A stretch of 59,257 nt of DNA, taken from contig DAVR01000009.1 in NCBI GenBank assembly GCA_002507545.1, positions 1 through 59,257 of the forward strand, read 5' to 3'. This document shows positions 52,022-59,257 of the stretch, one piece after another (the stretch's first letter is position 1; every line of letters starts with the position of its first letter). The DNA is from Archaeoglobus sp. UBA230. GTDB taxonomy: Archaea; Halobacteriota; Archaeoglobi; Archaeoglobales; Archaeoglobaceae. The translations under genes were made by a program, and so were the position numbers. The notes beneath the pieces are model-generated. The model did no database searches and was not told where the DNA came from. It worked only from the letters and a program-made list of their open reading frames with translations.

Positions 52022-52490
52022 TAGCGTAACAGTTACTGCCAACGGAAAAGTCGTCAGTAAAGATTCCAACATTGCGTGGTATGTGGGGACTCTGGATGAG
52101 GCTAATGCCTTCATAGGGCTTGCAAAGGTTTTTGCGAGAGATGAAGAGGTAAAGAGAACGCTTGGGGAAGTTCAGAGAAAGATGTTTGTTGTTGGTGTAG
52201 AGTACGCGAAAAGCTCTCTCGCAGAGAGTGATTATGAGTGGCTTATGGGTAAAGTGAAGGAGTTTGAAGATGCTGTCAGGAAGCCTAATAGCTTCGTCAT
52301 ACTTGAAAAGGACGAGCCAACTGCATTCCTGAGCGTTGCAAGGGCTGTTGTGAGGAGGGCAGAGAGGATAGCAGTAAGGCTTTACAGAGAAGGTGTGGTT
52401 GGTATGAACGTTGTTGAGTGGTTGAACAAGCTCAACTACCTTCTCTACCTCATGACCCTTAAAGAGGGTAGGGATTTTGAAAAGATTTAG
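52005..52490 (+). CDS. PduO/MMAB-type cobalamin adenosyltransferase homologue, N-terminally reduced
   Basis: A 161-residue helical-bundle protein. [13 protein letters not shown] and [11 protein letters not shown] are clear PduO-type marks. Two expected active-site segments are altered: the N-terminal ATP loop TxTGDxGxTxL is missing (the protein begins [15 protein letters not shown]), and the usual LNxLSDxLF near the C-terminus reads LNKLNYLLY, without the Asp. The start is fixed: GAGGTG at 51992-51997 precedes the ATG and an in-frame TAA lies directly upstream (51999-52001). So the loss is real in this sequence. It may be a cofactor carrier for MeaB and the mutase, or a divergent enzyme. Confidence 0.82.
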   Translation: MQRKDSSVTVTANGKVVSKDSNIAWYVGTLDEANAFIGLAKVFARDEEVKRTLGEVQRKMFVVGVEYAKSSLAESDYEWLMGKVKEFEDAVRKPNSFVILEKDEPTAFLSVARAVVRRAERIAVRLYREGVVGMNVVEWLNKLNYLLYLMTLKEGRDFEKI

Positions 52491-52502
52491 GGGGTGTTGT
52501 TT

Positions 52503-53690
52503 TTGAGGGATGTTGCTGTTCTTGGAGTTGGAATGACAAAGTTCGGAAAGCATCCGGATAAATCACTTGTTGATTTGTTTGCTGAGGCGTTTTATGAAGC
52601 TTTTGAAGGATCCAACATTGAGCTGAAGGACATTCAGGCTCTCTACTACGGAAACTTTGTGGGAGAGATGACTGACGGCTCTGGTAATCTGTCAGGTTTT
52701 ATGGCCGACGAGATTGGGCTGAGGGGAATTCCTGCGATTAGATACGAGGGGGCATGTGCCTCTTCGAGTGTCGCCTTCAGGGAGGCTGTGAGGGCTGTTG
52801 CTGCCGGTTATTATGATATTGTGGCTGTTGGCGGGAGTGAAAGGCTTTACACAGCGGGAACTGAAATTGGAACGAGGGCATTGGCTACAGCGGTAGATGG
52901 GGTTTACGAAATCACTGCCGGTCTAACATTTCCGGGTGTGTTCGCCTTGGCGGCGAGGCTTTATGCCAAGAAATACGAAATTCCACTTGAGGAGCTGAGA
53001 GAGATGATGGCCATGGTTTCTGTTAAGAACCATAAATATGGGGCCATCAATCCCAAGGCACAGTTCTACGGCAAGCTGGGAGATTTGAAGGTTGAGGATG
53101 TGTTGAATTCGAGAATGATAAGCTCACCCCTAACACTTCTGGACTGCTGTCCCATGACCGATGGTGGGAGTGCCGCGATAATCGCAGCTGCCGATTTAGC
53201 TGAAGACTTGGTTGACACGCCGATTTACGTGAGGGGGACGGGACAGTCTTCAGCGGGTGGGCTGTTCAGGCAGAAGGAGGATATAATTAGAGCTGTTCCG
53301 AGGAGGACGGCATCGCAGATGGCCTTCAAGGAAGCCAACATGAGTCCCAAGGACATAGACTTTGTGGAAATTCATGACTGCTTTACAATTGCGGAGATAA
53401 TAGCCACTGAAGCCATGGGTTTCTTCGAGTATGGGCAGGGTTGCTATGCGGTGAGGGATGGTGTTACGAGTATTGATGGTGATCTGCCAGTCAACCCGGA
53501 TGGAGGGCTGATTGGTAAGGGGCATCCTGTTGGAGCGACTGGCGTATCACAAGTTTATTCGGTGGTTAAGCAGCTGAGAGGGGAATTCAAGGAGAATCCA
53601 GTAAAGAATGCAGAAACAGCAATGACCGACACGCTTGGTGGAGATTTTGGAACGCTGGTTAACATGATTTTCAGCGTGCACAGGAGGTGA
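52503..53690 (+). CDS. Thiolase (acetyl-CoA C-acyltransferase, SCP2/archaeal type)
   Basis: A 395-residue thiolase with nucleophile C85 in YEGACASSS, EIHDCFT and the C-terminal GHPVGATG. It lacks the second active-site Cys region of biosynthetic bacterial thiolases, as in the archaeal branch. I start at TTG 52503 (MRDVAVLGVGMTKFG) because GGGGGTG ends six bases upstream; a GTG at 52494 lies in the site itself. The companion DUF35 gene follows after four bases. In archaea thiolase and DUF35 form a complex; without an HMG-CoA synthase here, fatty-acid beta-oxidation is the likely job. Confidence 0.9.
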   Translation: MRDVAVLGVGMTKFGKHPDKSLVDLFAEAFYEAFEGSNIELKDIQALYYGNFVGEMTDGSGNLSGFMADEIGLRGIPAIRYEGACASSSVAFREAVRAVAAGYYDIVAVGGSERLYTAGTEIGTRALATAVDGVYEITAGLTFPGVFALAARLYAKKYEIPLEELREMMAMVSVKNHKYGAINPKAQFYGKLGDLKVEDVLNSRMISSPLTLLDCCPMTDGGSAAIIAAADLAEDLVDTPIYVRGTGQSSAGGLFRQKEDIIRAVPRRTASQMAFKEANMSPKDIDFVEIHDCFTIAEIIATEAMGFFEYGQGCYAVRDGVTSIDGDLPVNPDGGLIGKGHPVGATGVSQVYSVVKQLRGEFKENPVKNAETAMTDTLGGDFGTLVNMIFSVHRR

Positions 53691-53694
53691 GAAT

Positions 53695-54105
53695 GTGAGG
53701 TTTGTTGACTTCTTCAACGCCCTCTTAGAGGGAAAGGTTATCGGCCAAAAGTGCAATGACTGTGGTAGCTACACGTGTCCGCCGAAAGCGACATGTGATG
53801 AATGTGGGAGCAGGAACCTTGAAGCTGTGGAGATGAGCGGTAGAGGTGTGATAAGGACTTTCACCACAACCTATGTAGCTCCGTCAGGCTATACTGAGGA
53901 AACTCCATACACCGTTGCAATGGTCGAGCTTGACGAGGGGCCTTGGATCGTTGGAAGGATTGATTTGCCGAATGAGGAGGTAGAGAAGCTTGGCCAAGAA
54001 CTGATAGGGGCGAGAGTGAGCGTTTACGGCAAGGAGTTTCCGACAGAGCCTTTCTACCCGGACAAGAAGAGAAGGGTAGTTCCCATGTTTAAACTGGAGA
54101 GGTGA
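53695..54105 (+). CDS. DUF35 zinc-ribbon/OB-fold acyl-CoA-binding protein
   Basis: A 136-residue thiolase partner. A rubredoxin-like zinc ribbon has C20, C23, C34 and C37, followed by an OB fold with FTTTYVAPSGY and VAMVELDEGPWIVGRI. In archaea such proteins bridge thiolase and the next enzyme and hold the CoA moiety. The start is GTG at 53695, with GGAGGTGA at 53683-53690; an ATG two bases earlier is out of frame. Confidence 0.92.
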   Translation: MRFVDFFNALLEGKVIGQKCNDCGSYTCPPKATCDECGSRNLEAVEMSGRGVIRTFTTTYVAPSGYTEETPYTVAMVELDEGPWIVGRIDLPNEEVEKLGQELIGARVSVYGKEFPTEPFYPDKKRRVVPMFKLER

Positions 54106-54109
54106 AAGG

Positions 54110-55258
54110 ATGAATTTTGAGCTTGATGAAGAGCACAGAATGCTTCAGAACGCAGTGAGGGAGTTTGCCGAGAAGGAAATAATGCCCTACGGCAAGGAAT
54201 ATGACGAGAAAAGGGAGTATCCAATGGAGATATTCAGAAAGGCCGCAAAGCTTGGTTATGTGGGAGCGAGTGTTCCAGAGGAGTATGGTGGGGCGGGGAT
54301 GGACTATCTTGGTGAAGCTATAATCAGCGAGGAGCTAACGAGGGCGGACAGCAGTATCGGAACTGCCATTGACTTGGCTATCCTCGGCGTTCCAATGATT
54401 CTGAGATATGGCACAGAGGAGCAGAAGGAGAAATACATCCCTCCAGTTGTGAGCGGTAAAGCTCCATCAGCCATTGCCATTACCGAGCCAGATTGCGGGA
54501 CGGATGTGGCAGCGATGAGGACTAAGGCTGTTAGAGAGGGAGAATACTGGATTCTCAACGGCTCAAAGACCTTCATAACCAACGGAAGCGTCGCTGGTCA
54601 CACCCTTGTGATGGCGAAGACGGCTGAGGTGGAACCCCCTCACAGGGGCATCACGGCATTCATTGTGGAGACCAATACTGAGGGCTATGAAGCGAGAAGG
54701 ATAGAGAAGATGGGACTCAACTGCCACGATACTGCTGAGATCACTCTGAAAAATGTAAAGGTTCCTGCAGAGAATCTGCTCGGGGAGGAGAACAGAGGAT
54801 TTTATCAGCTCATGGAGTTTTTCAACGAGAGCAGGGTTAAAATTGCCGCATTACATCTCGGAATGGCGGTTGGAGCTTACGAGAGGGCTTTGGAATATGC
54901 GAAGGAAAGAACGGCCTTTGGAAAACCTCTGATCGAGCATCAGGCAATCCAGTTCAAGCTTGCGGATATGTGGAAGGACATTGAGGCTGCAAGACTTATG
55001 GTGTACAAGGCAGCGTGGCTGATAGATCAGGGCAAACCTTTGCCAGCTTTAAGCTCAGCAGCAAAGCTCTTTGCGAGTGAGGCTGCTGTTAGGGTTACAT
55101 ACGAGGCTTTGCAGATATTTGGGGGCTACGGATACAGCAAGGAATACGACATTGAACGCTACTACAGGGATGCAAGGGTTGGAACCATCTACGAGGGGAC
55201 GAGCGAGGCTCAGAGGATTGTAATTGCGAGGAGTTTAGCTGGGAAGATTAATAGGTAA
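54110..55258 (+). CDS. acd: Acyl-CoA dehydrogenase
   Basis: A 382-residue FAD enzyme that introduces the alpha-beta double bond in acyl-CoA. The flavin and substrate motifs are ITEPDCGTDVA and the C-terminal base, probably E362 in YEGTSEAQRIVIAR. Short- or branched-chain acyl-CoA is likely from the operon context. GAGGTGAAAGG precedes the ATG; it is the last gene of the mutase operon. Confidence 0.94.
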   Translation: MNFELDEEHRMLQNAVREFAEKEIMPYGKEYDEKREYPMEIFRKAAKLGYVGASVPEEYGGAGMDYLGEAIISEELTRADSSIGTAIDLAILGVPMILRYGTEEQKEKYIPPVVSGKAPSAIAITEPDCGTDVAAMRTKAVREGEYWILNGSKTFITNGSVAGHTLVMAKTAEVEPPHRGITAFIVETNTEGYEARRIEKMGLNCHDTAEITLKNVKVPAENLLGEENRGFYQLMEFFNESRVKIAALHLGMAVGAYERALEYAKERTAFGKPLIEHQAIQFKLADMWKDIEAARLMVYKAAWLIDQGKPLPALSSAAKLFASEAAVRVTYEALQIFGGYGYSKEYDIERYYRDARVGTIYEGTSEAQRIVIARSLAGKINR

Positions 55259-55390
55259 TTCTGTCATTTTCTAAAATTATTTCCTGCCATCAAACCCAGC
55301 CGGAAACATTTTGTGGAGATAATTTATTCTTTTACTGGGCCTAACACCAAAACGATAGGATTTTATAACTTCTGTGGGTAAATTAATTTA

Positions 55391-55618
55391 ATGAGGGTCA
55401 AAATTGATAAAAGGGGTAGAATAACAATACCGAAGGCAATCAGAGAGAAACTTGGGATTAATAACGAGGTCGCAATCTCCGTAGAGGGAGATAAATTGGT
55501 TATAAGAAAAGCAGAAGACCCGTTTGAAAACCTCAGGAAAGCTTTTTCTGGTTTGAGCTTTTCCAGAGAAATTAGAAAGGTCGCTGAAAGTGAAGCTATA
55601 AAACTGGTGAATGAATGA
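55391..55618 (+). CDS. vapB: AbrB/SpoVT-type antitoxin
   Basis: A 75-residue swapped-hairpin DNA-binding protein: RVKIDKRGRITIPKAIREKLG is the AbrB domain (quoted in part: RGRITIPKAIREKLG), with a short C-terminal tail that would block the toxin. It starts an antitoxin-toxin pair with four-base overlap (ATGA). The TATA-like GATTTTATAAC is about 30 nt before the ATG. The 132-nt space between acd and this gene shows nothing else I can identify. Confidence 0.88.
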   Translation: MRVKIDKRGRITIPKAIREKLGINNEVAISVEGDKLVIRKAEDPFENLRKAFSGLSFSREIRKVAESEAIKLVNE

Positions 55619-56037
55619 GAGCACTTGTCGAAACAGGTTTTCTCCTTGCACTGAATCCTGATGATTCTCACCATAAAAGAGCAATGGATGTATTGAAAAA
55701 AGCTAAAAAAGGCGAGATCAAACTCTACATATCTTCTCCTTCCCTTATCGAGCTTTCACTTTTGCTTAGAAGTAAGGGGTTGGATGAAGATATCATTAGC
55801 ACCGCTTTCCTATCTATCGAGGATGCAATAAAAATGTATACTAAGGTTCAGTATGCTTGCTTGAGAGCGGAGCATTTAGCTCTTTCGGCGGAATTGAGGA
55901 AGAAATACAGAGAACTAACTTTTTTCGATTCGCTTCACGCTTCAATTGCTATCATAGACAGATTAGAGTATTTAGACCTTGATCCTGTAATAAGAGAGGT
56001 TGTAGAAAAAGAGAAACTTGGTGAAGTTGGATTTTAA
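55615..56037 (+). CDS. vapC: VapC-family PIN-domain toxin with altered first acidic residue
   Basis: A 140-residue PIN-domain ribonuclease. The usual first Asp (vlDTs) is replaced by Glu, E6 in LVETGFLLAL; E46 and D105 (FFDSLHAS) are kept. Whether it still cleaves RNA is uncertain, although Asp-to-Glu could still bind magnesium or manganese. Paired with the AbrB antitoxin. Confidence 0.87.
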   Translation: MRALVETGFLLALNPDDSHHKRAMDVLKKAKKGEIKLYISSPSLIELSLLLRSKGLDEDIISTAFLSIEDAIKMYTKVQYACLRAEHLALSAELRKKYRELTFFDSLHASIAIIDRLEYLDLDPVIREVVEKEKLGEVGF

Positions 56038-56093
56038 TGTTTTGTTAAACCCTCTTGCCTAATTTCAACACGTAATCTAAAACTTGCTCCACG

Positions 56094-56139
56094 ACTTATA
56101 TAATACTGAAAATAATACTGGTGATAAGGTAAATTTTAC
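56094..56139 (+). promoter_or_regulatory. Possible promoter with tandem 12-bp repeat and palindrome
   Basis: ATAATACTG occurs at 56100-56108 and 56112-56120, and the palindrome GTAAA-T-TTTAC sits at 56129-56139. CTTATATAATA (56095-56105) looks like a TATA box, but the next gene has its own TATA box closer by, at about 56163-56176. This may mark an unseen short transcript or an operator. Confidence 0.4.
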
Positions 56140-56192
56140 GAGTCTGGGGATGTTACAGATACATTTTTATTTTTTATCGTTCCATTTTTAAC

Positions 56193-56600
56193 ATGTCATC
56201 CGAATTTGGCGACCTGAAAATAGATCAGATAGGGGTTGTTACCGACAACCTCGATCGAATTGCTGAGTATTTCAAGGAAAAGTTTGGCATTGACTTTGTC
56301 ACCTTCGAAACGGAGCAGGAGAGAGGAAAGATCAGAATTGGTTTGACCAATCTCGGCGAGGTGCAACTTGAACTCATTCAGGTCATCGAGGGCGAGACAA
56401 TCCATGCAGATTTTCTCAGGCGTAAGGGAGGGGGATTGCACCACATTGGATTCTTTGTGAAGGATTTGGATGAAAAACTCCGAATTGCCAAGAAGAGGGG
56501 TATTGACGTTGTTGAGCAGGGCGAGATAGCTGGTGTAAGGTACGCGTACCTTGACACGGAGAAAGACATCGGCATAACTCTGGAGTTTATTCAGGTTTGA
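56193..56600 (+). CDS. VOC-superfamily protein resembling methylmalonyl-CoA epimerase
   Basis: A 135-residue two-module VOC (glyoxalase-fold) protein. Length and the GGGLHHIGFFV and GITLEFIQ motifs match methylmalonyl-CoA epimerase. However, the first metal ligand is Gln (Q12 in KIDQIGVV) where epimerases have His (KIDHIGI). H83/H84 and E131 are kept, so a metal site with one substituted ligand remains possible. Located 7 kb from the mutase; epimerase function would complete propionyl-CoA metabolism but is not certain. Leaderless start fits the TATA-like TTTTTATTTTTTATC about 23 nt upstream. Confidence 0.68.
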   Translation: MSSEFGDLKIDQIGVVTDNLDRIAEYFKEKFGIDFVTFETEQERGKIRIGLTNLGEVQLELIQVIEGETIHADFLRRKGGGLHHIGFFVKDLDEKLRIAKKRGIDVVEQGEIAGVRYAYLDTEKDIGITLEFIQV

Positions 56601-56617
56601 TTTTATAACCAAGCCCT

Positions 56618-57253
56618 TCAAATCCATCCAAGAAATCCTGAGAATATTGCCAATAGTGTCATATCAAATCCAAGAATACCAAAGGTCACTGCAGCCTGTT
56701 TCTCTGTTGAGTCCATATCGTACACCCAGTAGGCTACGAGGAAGAAAGGCAGGTAGCCAATGAGAAAGATCAGGAAGGGCATATTCGTATTCCACCACCA
56801 ATATTCCCAGACAAGCGCATTGGCAGCGTTCAGCAGAATTTCAACAAATACACAGGCTGCGGAAAGTACAACCGCATAGAAAATTCTGTTGTTTACACCA
56901 AATACCTTTTCGTTCTTGTTCTCAGGTAGAATCTTTGTTGCTGCAATACCCATTATTGCGAACATCATTGATATTTCAATATTCAACCCAATGAGGATTA
57001 GATAGGAAGTCTTTCCGGGCGCCATCCATACGGCAGCGTAATTTGTGAAGTGAAACACGAGAGCATTCCAGATTTCGTTAAACCAGTCCATCCCCCAGAA
57101 GGCTAACGCAGCAAACACAGCCCTGTAGTTCTTAGCGGAAATTTCCGAGGCGTAGATGTAAATCACAACCAAAAAGAGGGTAATGACATACCACTGAAAC
57201 TGGGATGCATCTCTGAGAATTGACAGAGCCTGAAGAGCTGCTTGTGTTGGCAT
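56618..57253 (-). CDS. Six-helix membrane protein, unknown function
   Basis: A 211-residue protein with about six membrane helices, rich in Trp in the loops. The conserved patch [20 protein letters not shown] and [14 protein letters not shown] recalls an uncharacterised membrane family that I have seen in bacteria and archaea. No catalytic motif is obvious. TATA-like TAAATATTAAATAA about 25 nt upstream of the ATG. Converges with the epimerase-like gene, with 17 bases between the stops. Confidence 0.72.
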   Translation of the reverse strand: MPTQAALQALSILRDASQFQWYVITLFLVVIYIYASEISAKNYRAVFAALAFWGMDWFNEIWNALVFHFTNYAAVWMAPGKTSYLILIGLNIEISMMFAIMGIAATKILPENKNEKVFGVNNRIFYAVVLSAACVFVEILLNAANALVWEYWWWNTNMPFLIFLIGYLPFFLVAYWVYDMDSTEKQAAVTFGILGFDMTLLAIFSGFLGWI

Positions 57254-57331
57254 ATCATTCGAATTTTTCTGGATTATTTAATATTTACCATTTTGCCAAA
57301 CCATTTTTTAATCCATTCTCCACTTCAGGGC

Positions 57332-57874
57332 ATGTACTTCATAACCTCCAATGAGGGAAAGTTCAGAGAGGCTAAGGAACTTGCTGCAAAGTACAGTGTT
57401 GAGGTTAAATGGCTGAAAATGGAATATATAGAGCCACAGGGAAACTCTCTTGAAGAAATAGCCAAGCTGAGTGCGGAAATGCTGGCTGAGAAAGTAGACG
57501 GAGACTTTGTCATTGAAGATAGCGGGCTTTTTGTTGAGGCTTTGAAGGGCTTTCCGGGACCTTATTCAAGCTACGTTTTCAAGACTATTGGCAATGAGGG
57601 AATACTGAAGCTCATGAAAGGGGAGGAGAACAGAAAGGCATACTTCAAGGCAGTGGTGGCATATTTCGATGGAAAAGATGTTCACATTTTTACAGGTATG
57701 GTTTCGGGAGAGATTGCAAGAGAGGCGAGAGGAGCAGGGGGTTTTGGATACGACCCAATATTCCTCTACAATGGGAGAACATTTGCTGAAATGGAGACGG
57801 AGGAGAAAAACAGAGTTTCGCACAGAAGAAGAGCCTTTGAAAAGCTCTTTATGTGGTTAAAGGAAAAAGATTAA
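57332..57874 (+). CDS. XTP/dITP pyrophosphatase (HAM1/RdgB)
   Basis: A 180-residue house-cleaning enzyme that hydrolyses non-canonical purine triphosphates (ITP, XTP, dITP). Family motifs are [32 protein letters not shown] and [10 protein letters not shown] start at ATG 57332, which gives the family length; a frame open from 57242 would add residues not seen in homologues. A TATA-like CATTTTTTAATCC lies about 23 nt upstream. Converges with the thermosome gene, five bases between stops. Confidence 0.94.
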   Translation: MYFITSNEGKFREAKELAAKYSVEVKWLKMEYIEPQGNSLEEIAKLSAEMLAEKVDGDFVIEDSGLFVEALKGFPGPYSSYVFKTIGNEGILKLMKGEENRKAYFKAVVAYFDGKDVHIFTGMVSGEIAREARGAGGFGYDPIFLYNGRTFAEMETEEKNRVSHRRRAFEKLFMWLKEKD

Positions 57875-57879
57875 AAAAT

Positions 57880-59257
57880 TCAGTCTTCAGAAGATTCTTC
57901 CTCCTCTCCTCCTCCTTCGCCCTCAGGCCCCTCTTTGCTCTCAAGCCCTTTGGCAGCGATGACATCGTCAATTCTCAGGATCATTATTGCAACCTCTGTG
58001 GCACTGCTTATTGCCTGTTTCTTCACCCTCAAGGGCTCAAGCACACCTCTCTCCTCCATGCAGACGACTTTACCGTTGAAAACGTCAACACCATAGGTCT
58101 TCTTGCCCTCTTCATGAGCCCTCTTGAGTTCAACAAGGATGTCAATTGGATCAAGACCTGAATTCTCAGCCAGCGCCCTCGGTATGACCTCCATTGCTGA
58201 TGCAAAGGCCTCTGCGGCAAGCTGCTCCCTTCCTCCAAGTGATGGCGCCCAGTCTCTCAGCCTCAGCGCCACTTCAATCTCTGGAGCTCCACCACCAGCA
58301 ACGACCTTTCCACTCTCCAAGGCAGCCTTGACGACCTTTATTGCATCTGTCAGACTTCTCTCGACCTCATCAACCACATGCTCGCTGCCACCTCTGACAA
58401 GCAGTGTGACGGCCTTAGGATTTCTGCAGCCCTCGATGAACACCATCTTCTCGTCTCCAACTTTCCTTTCCTCAACCAGCTCAGCTTCTCCGAGATCAGC
58501 ACTATTAACTTCTCTGAGGTCTGTGAGTATCTTCGCTCCACATGCTTTGGCAATCTTCTCGATGTCACTCTGCTTAACTCTCCTCACTGCCAGAATTCCG
58601 GCCTTAGCCAAGTAGTACTGGGCTAAGTCGTCAATACCCTTCTGGCAGAACACAACGTTTGCCCCTGCCTCTGCCAGCTTGTCAACCATCTCTTTGAGCA
58701 TCTTCTCCTCTTGCTCGATGAACTTCATCAGCTGATCTGGGTCGGTTATTCTGATTTCGGCATCTGTTTCAGTCTCCTTTACTTCAAGAGCTGCCTTCAG
58801 CACTGCAATCTTTGCGTTCTTAACTCTCTTAGGCATTCCTGCGTGCACGACCTCTTTATCAATTACGATGCCATTAACGAGCTTGGTATCTGCAACGTTT
58901 CCTCCCTGCCTTTTCTCGATTTTGATGTTGTCCTCGTCAACCTTGTACTTGCCATTGACCTTCTCTGCAACCCTCCTAACAGCTTCAACAACAATGGATG
59001 CAAGATGATCAAGTGCATATTCGGAGTGCTTGCCCGTTACAGCCGTTGATGCAATCTTCTTCAGAATTTCTTCGTCCTCAACATCTATGTCAATGGCGAT
59101 GCTGTCGAGGATTTCAAGAGCCTTCGATGCAGCCAGTCTATAACCTCTTGCAATTATTGTTGGGTGAATGTCCTGATCCAGCAGCTCTTTAGCCCTCTTC
59201 AGCAACTCTCCAGCAAGAACCACGGCGGTGGTTGTACCATCGCCAACCTCATTGTCT
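57880..59257 (-). CDS. thsA: Thermosome (group II chaperonin) subunit, partial
   Basis: The C-terminal 458 residues of a group II chaperonin. The window starts inside the N-terminal ATP domain: [19 protein letters not shown] is at the edge and includes the conserved GDGTTT nucleotide loop. Downstream are the apical domain, and the ATP-site motif [12 protein letters not shown]. The acidic Gly/Glu-rich tail ends EEEESSED, as usual. The true start is outside the window (the GTG at 59223 is internal). It converges with the pyrophosphatase gene. Confidence 0.96.
   Translation of the reverse strand, partial: DNEVGDGTTTAVVLAGELLKRAKELLDQDIHPTIIARGYRLAASKALEILDSIAIDIDVEDEEILKKIASTAVTGKHSEYALDHLASIVVEAVRRVAEKVNGKYKVDEDNIKIEKRQGGNVADTKLVNGIVIDKEVVHAGMPKRVKNAKIAVLKAALEVKETETDAEIRITDPDQLMKFIEQEEKMLKEMVDKLAEAGANVVFCQKGIDDLAQYYLAKAGILAVRRVKQSDIEKIAKACGAKILTDLREVNSADLGEAELVEERKVGDEKMVFIEGCRNPKAVTLLVRGGSEHVVDEVERSLTDAIKVVKAALESGKVVAGGGAPEIEVALRLRDWAPSLGGREQLAAEAFASAMEVIPRALAENSGLDPIDILVELKRAHEEGKKTYGVDVFNGKVVCMEERGVLEPLRVKKQAISSATEVAIMILRIDDVIAAKGLESKEGPEGEGGGEEEESSED

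Noticed and set aside
59221..59223. GTG at 59223 as the thermosome start
   Set aside because: The frame continues to the window edge with the conserved GDGTTT loop, so the gene is simply cut by the window.
1..59257. CRISPR arrays, insertion sequences, rRNA and tRNA genes
   Set aside because: No regularly spaced repeats, transposase-like proteins, terminal inverted repeats or tRNA-like folds were found; all gaps are under about 200 bases.

Overview
The window looks like chromosomal DNA from a hyperthermophilic archaeon of the genus Archaeoglobus or a very close relative. It carries an archaeal histone, PCNA, the large primase subunit, a family B DNA polymerase and a thermosome subunit. It also carries a large set of genes for anaerobic fatty-acid and aromatic-acid use. 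PCNA (245 aa) and PolB (780 aa) resemble the A. fulgidus proteins as I remember them, but differ at many positions, so I infer a sister species or a divergent strain. Most first-in-operon genes have a TATA box centred about 25 nt before the start codon, meaning leaderless transcripts. Most internal genes have a GAGGTG-type ribosome binding site. Gene packing is very tight: no gap exceeds about 200 nt. I see no CRISPR array, insertion sequence, rRNA or convincing tRNA.

Layout. 1-4684: end of a probable secretion ATPase, a DUF488 protein, histone, primase large subunit (with an extra eight-cysteine insertion), PCNA, a small CGGC-motif protein and a 4-hydroxybutyryl-CoA dehydratase homologue. 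4830-13140: site-2 protease with CBS domains, TraB-family protein, archaemetzincin, DNA polymerase B with a C-terminal PIP box, an MFS transporter, a hydantoinase/oxoprolinase-family protein and a Toprim protein. 13177-17792: CoA-disulfide/persulfide reductase with a rhodanese domain, a sphingosine-phosphate-lyase-like PLP enzyme, a second MFS transporter and an ASCH protein. 17779-30436 (minus strand): TmcA, a BASS-family transporter, then a corrinoid uptake and salvage cluster and a third MFS transporter. 30490-35356: acyl-CoA hydrolase/CoA-transferase, PGK, ArgJ, an Lrp-type regulator and a small membrane protein. 35360-41647: an operon of two class III CoA-transferases and two AMP-forming CoA ligases. 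41738-48745: DnaQ-like exonuclease, cNMP/CBS/DUF294 protein, two-gene sodium:solute symporter, HDAC-family deacetylase and a medium-chain CoA ligase. 48880-55258: methylmalonyl-CoA mutase operon with its B12 subunit, MeaB G-protein, PduO-type adenosyltransferase homologue, thiolase, DUF35 protein and acyl-CoA dehydrogenase. 55391-59257: toxin-antitoxin pair, epimerase-like VOC protein, an unknown membrane protein, an XTP/dITP pyrophosphatase and the thermosome.

The most interesting system is the corrinoid cluster at 21002-29046: permease, ATPase with an extra C-terminal domain, CbiZ, a secreted beta-propeller protein, a large PGF-CTERM surface protein and a lipoprotein binding protein. The surface protein combines a transcobalamin-type beta domain (DUF4430) with an alpha/alpha barrel of the kind found in intrinsic factor, and the propeller protein carries a second copy of the beta domain. 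A nearly identical 16-bp sequence lies upstream of both halves of the cluster. I infer a cell-surface corrinoid capture system that feeds CbiZ salvage and ultimately the methylmalonyl-CoA mutase encoded 20 kb away.

Metabolically, acids would enter through the symporter, be activated by the CoA ligases or CoA-transferases, and be oxidised by the acyl-CoA dehydrogenase and thiolase. Propionyl or branched units would be handled by the B12-dependent mutase. A deacetylase next to a CoA ligase suggests acetylation control of acid activation.
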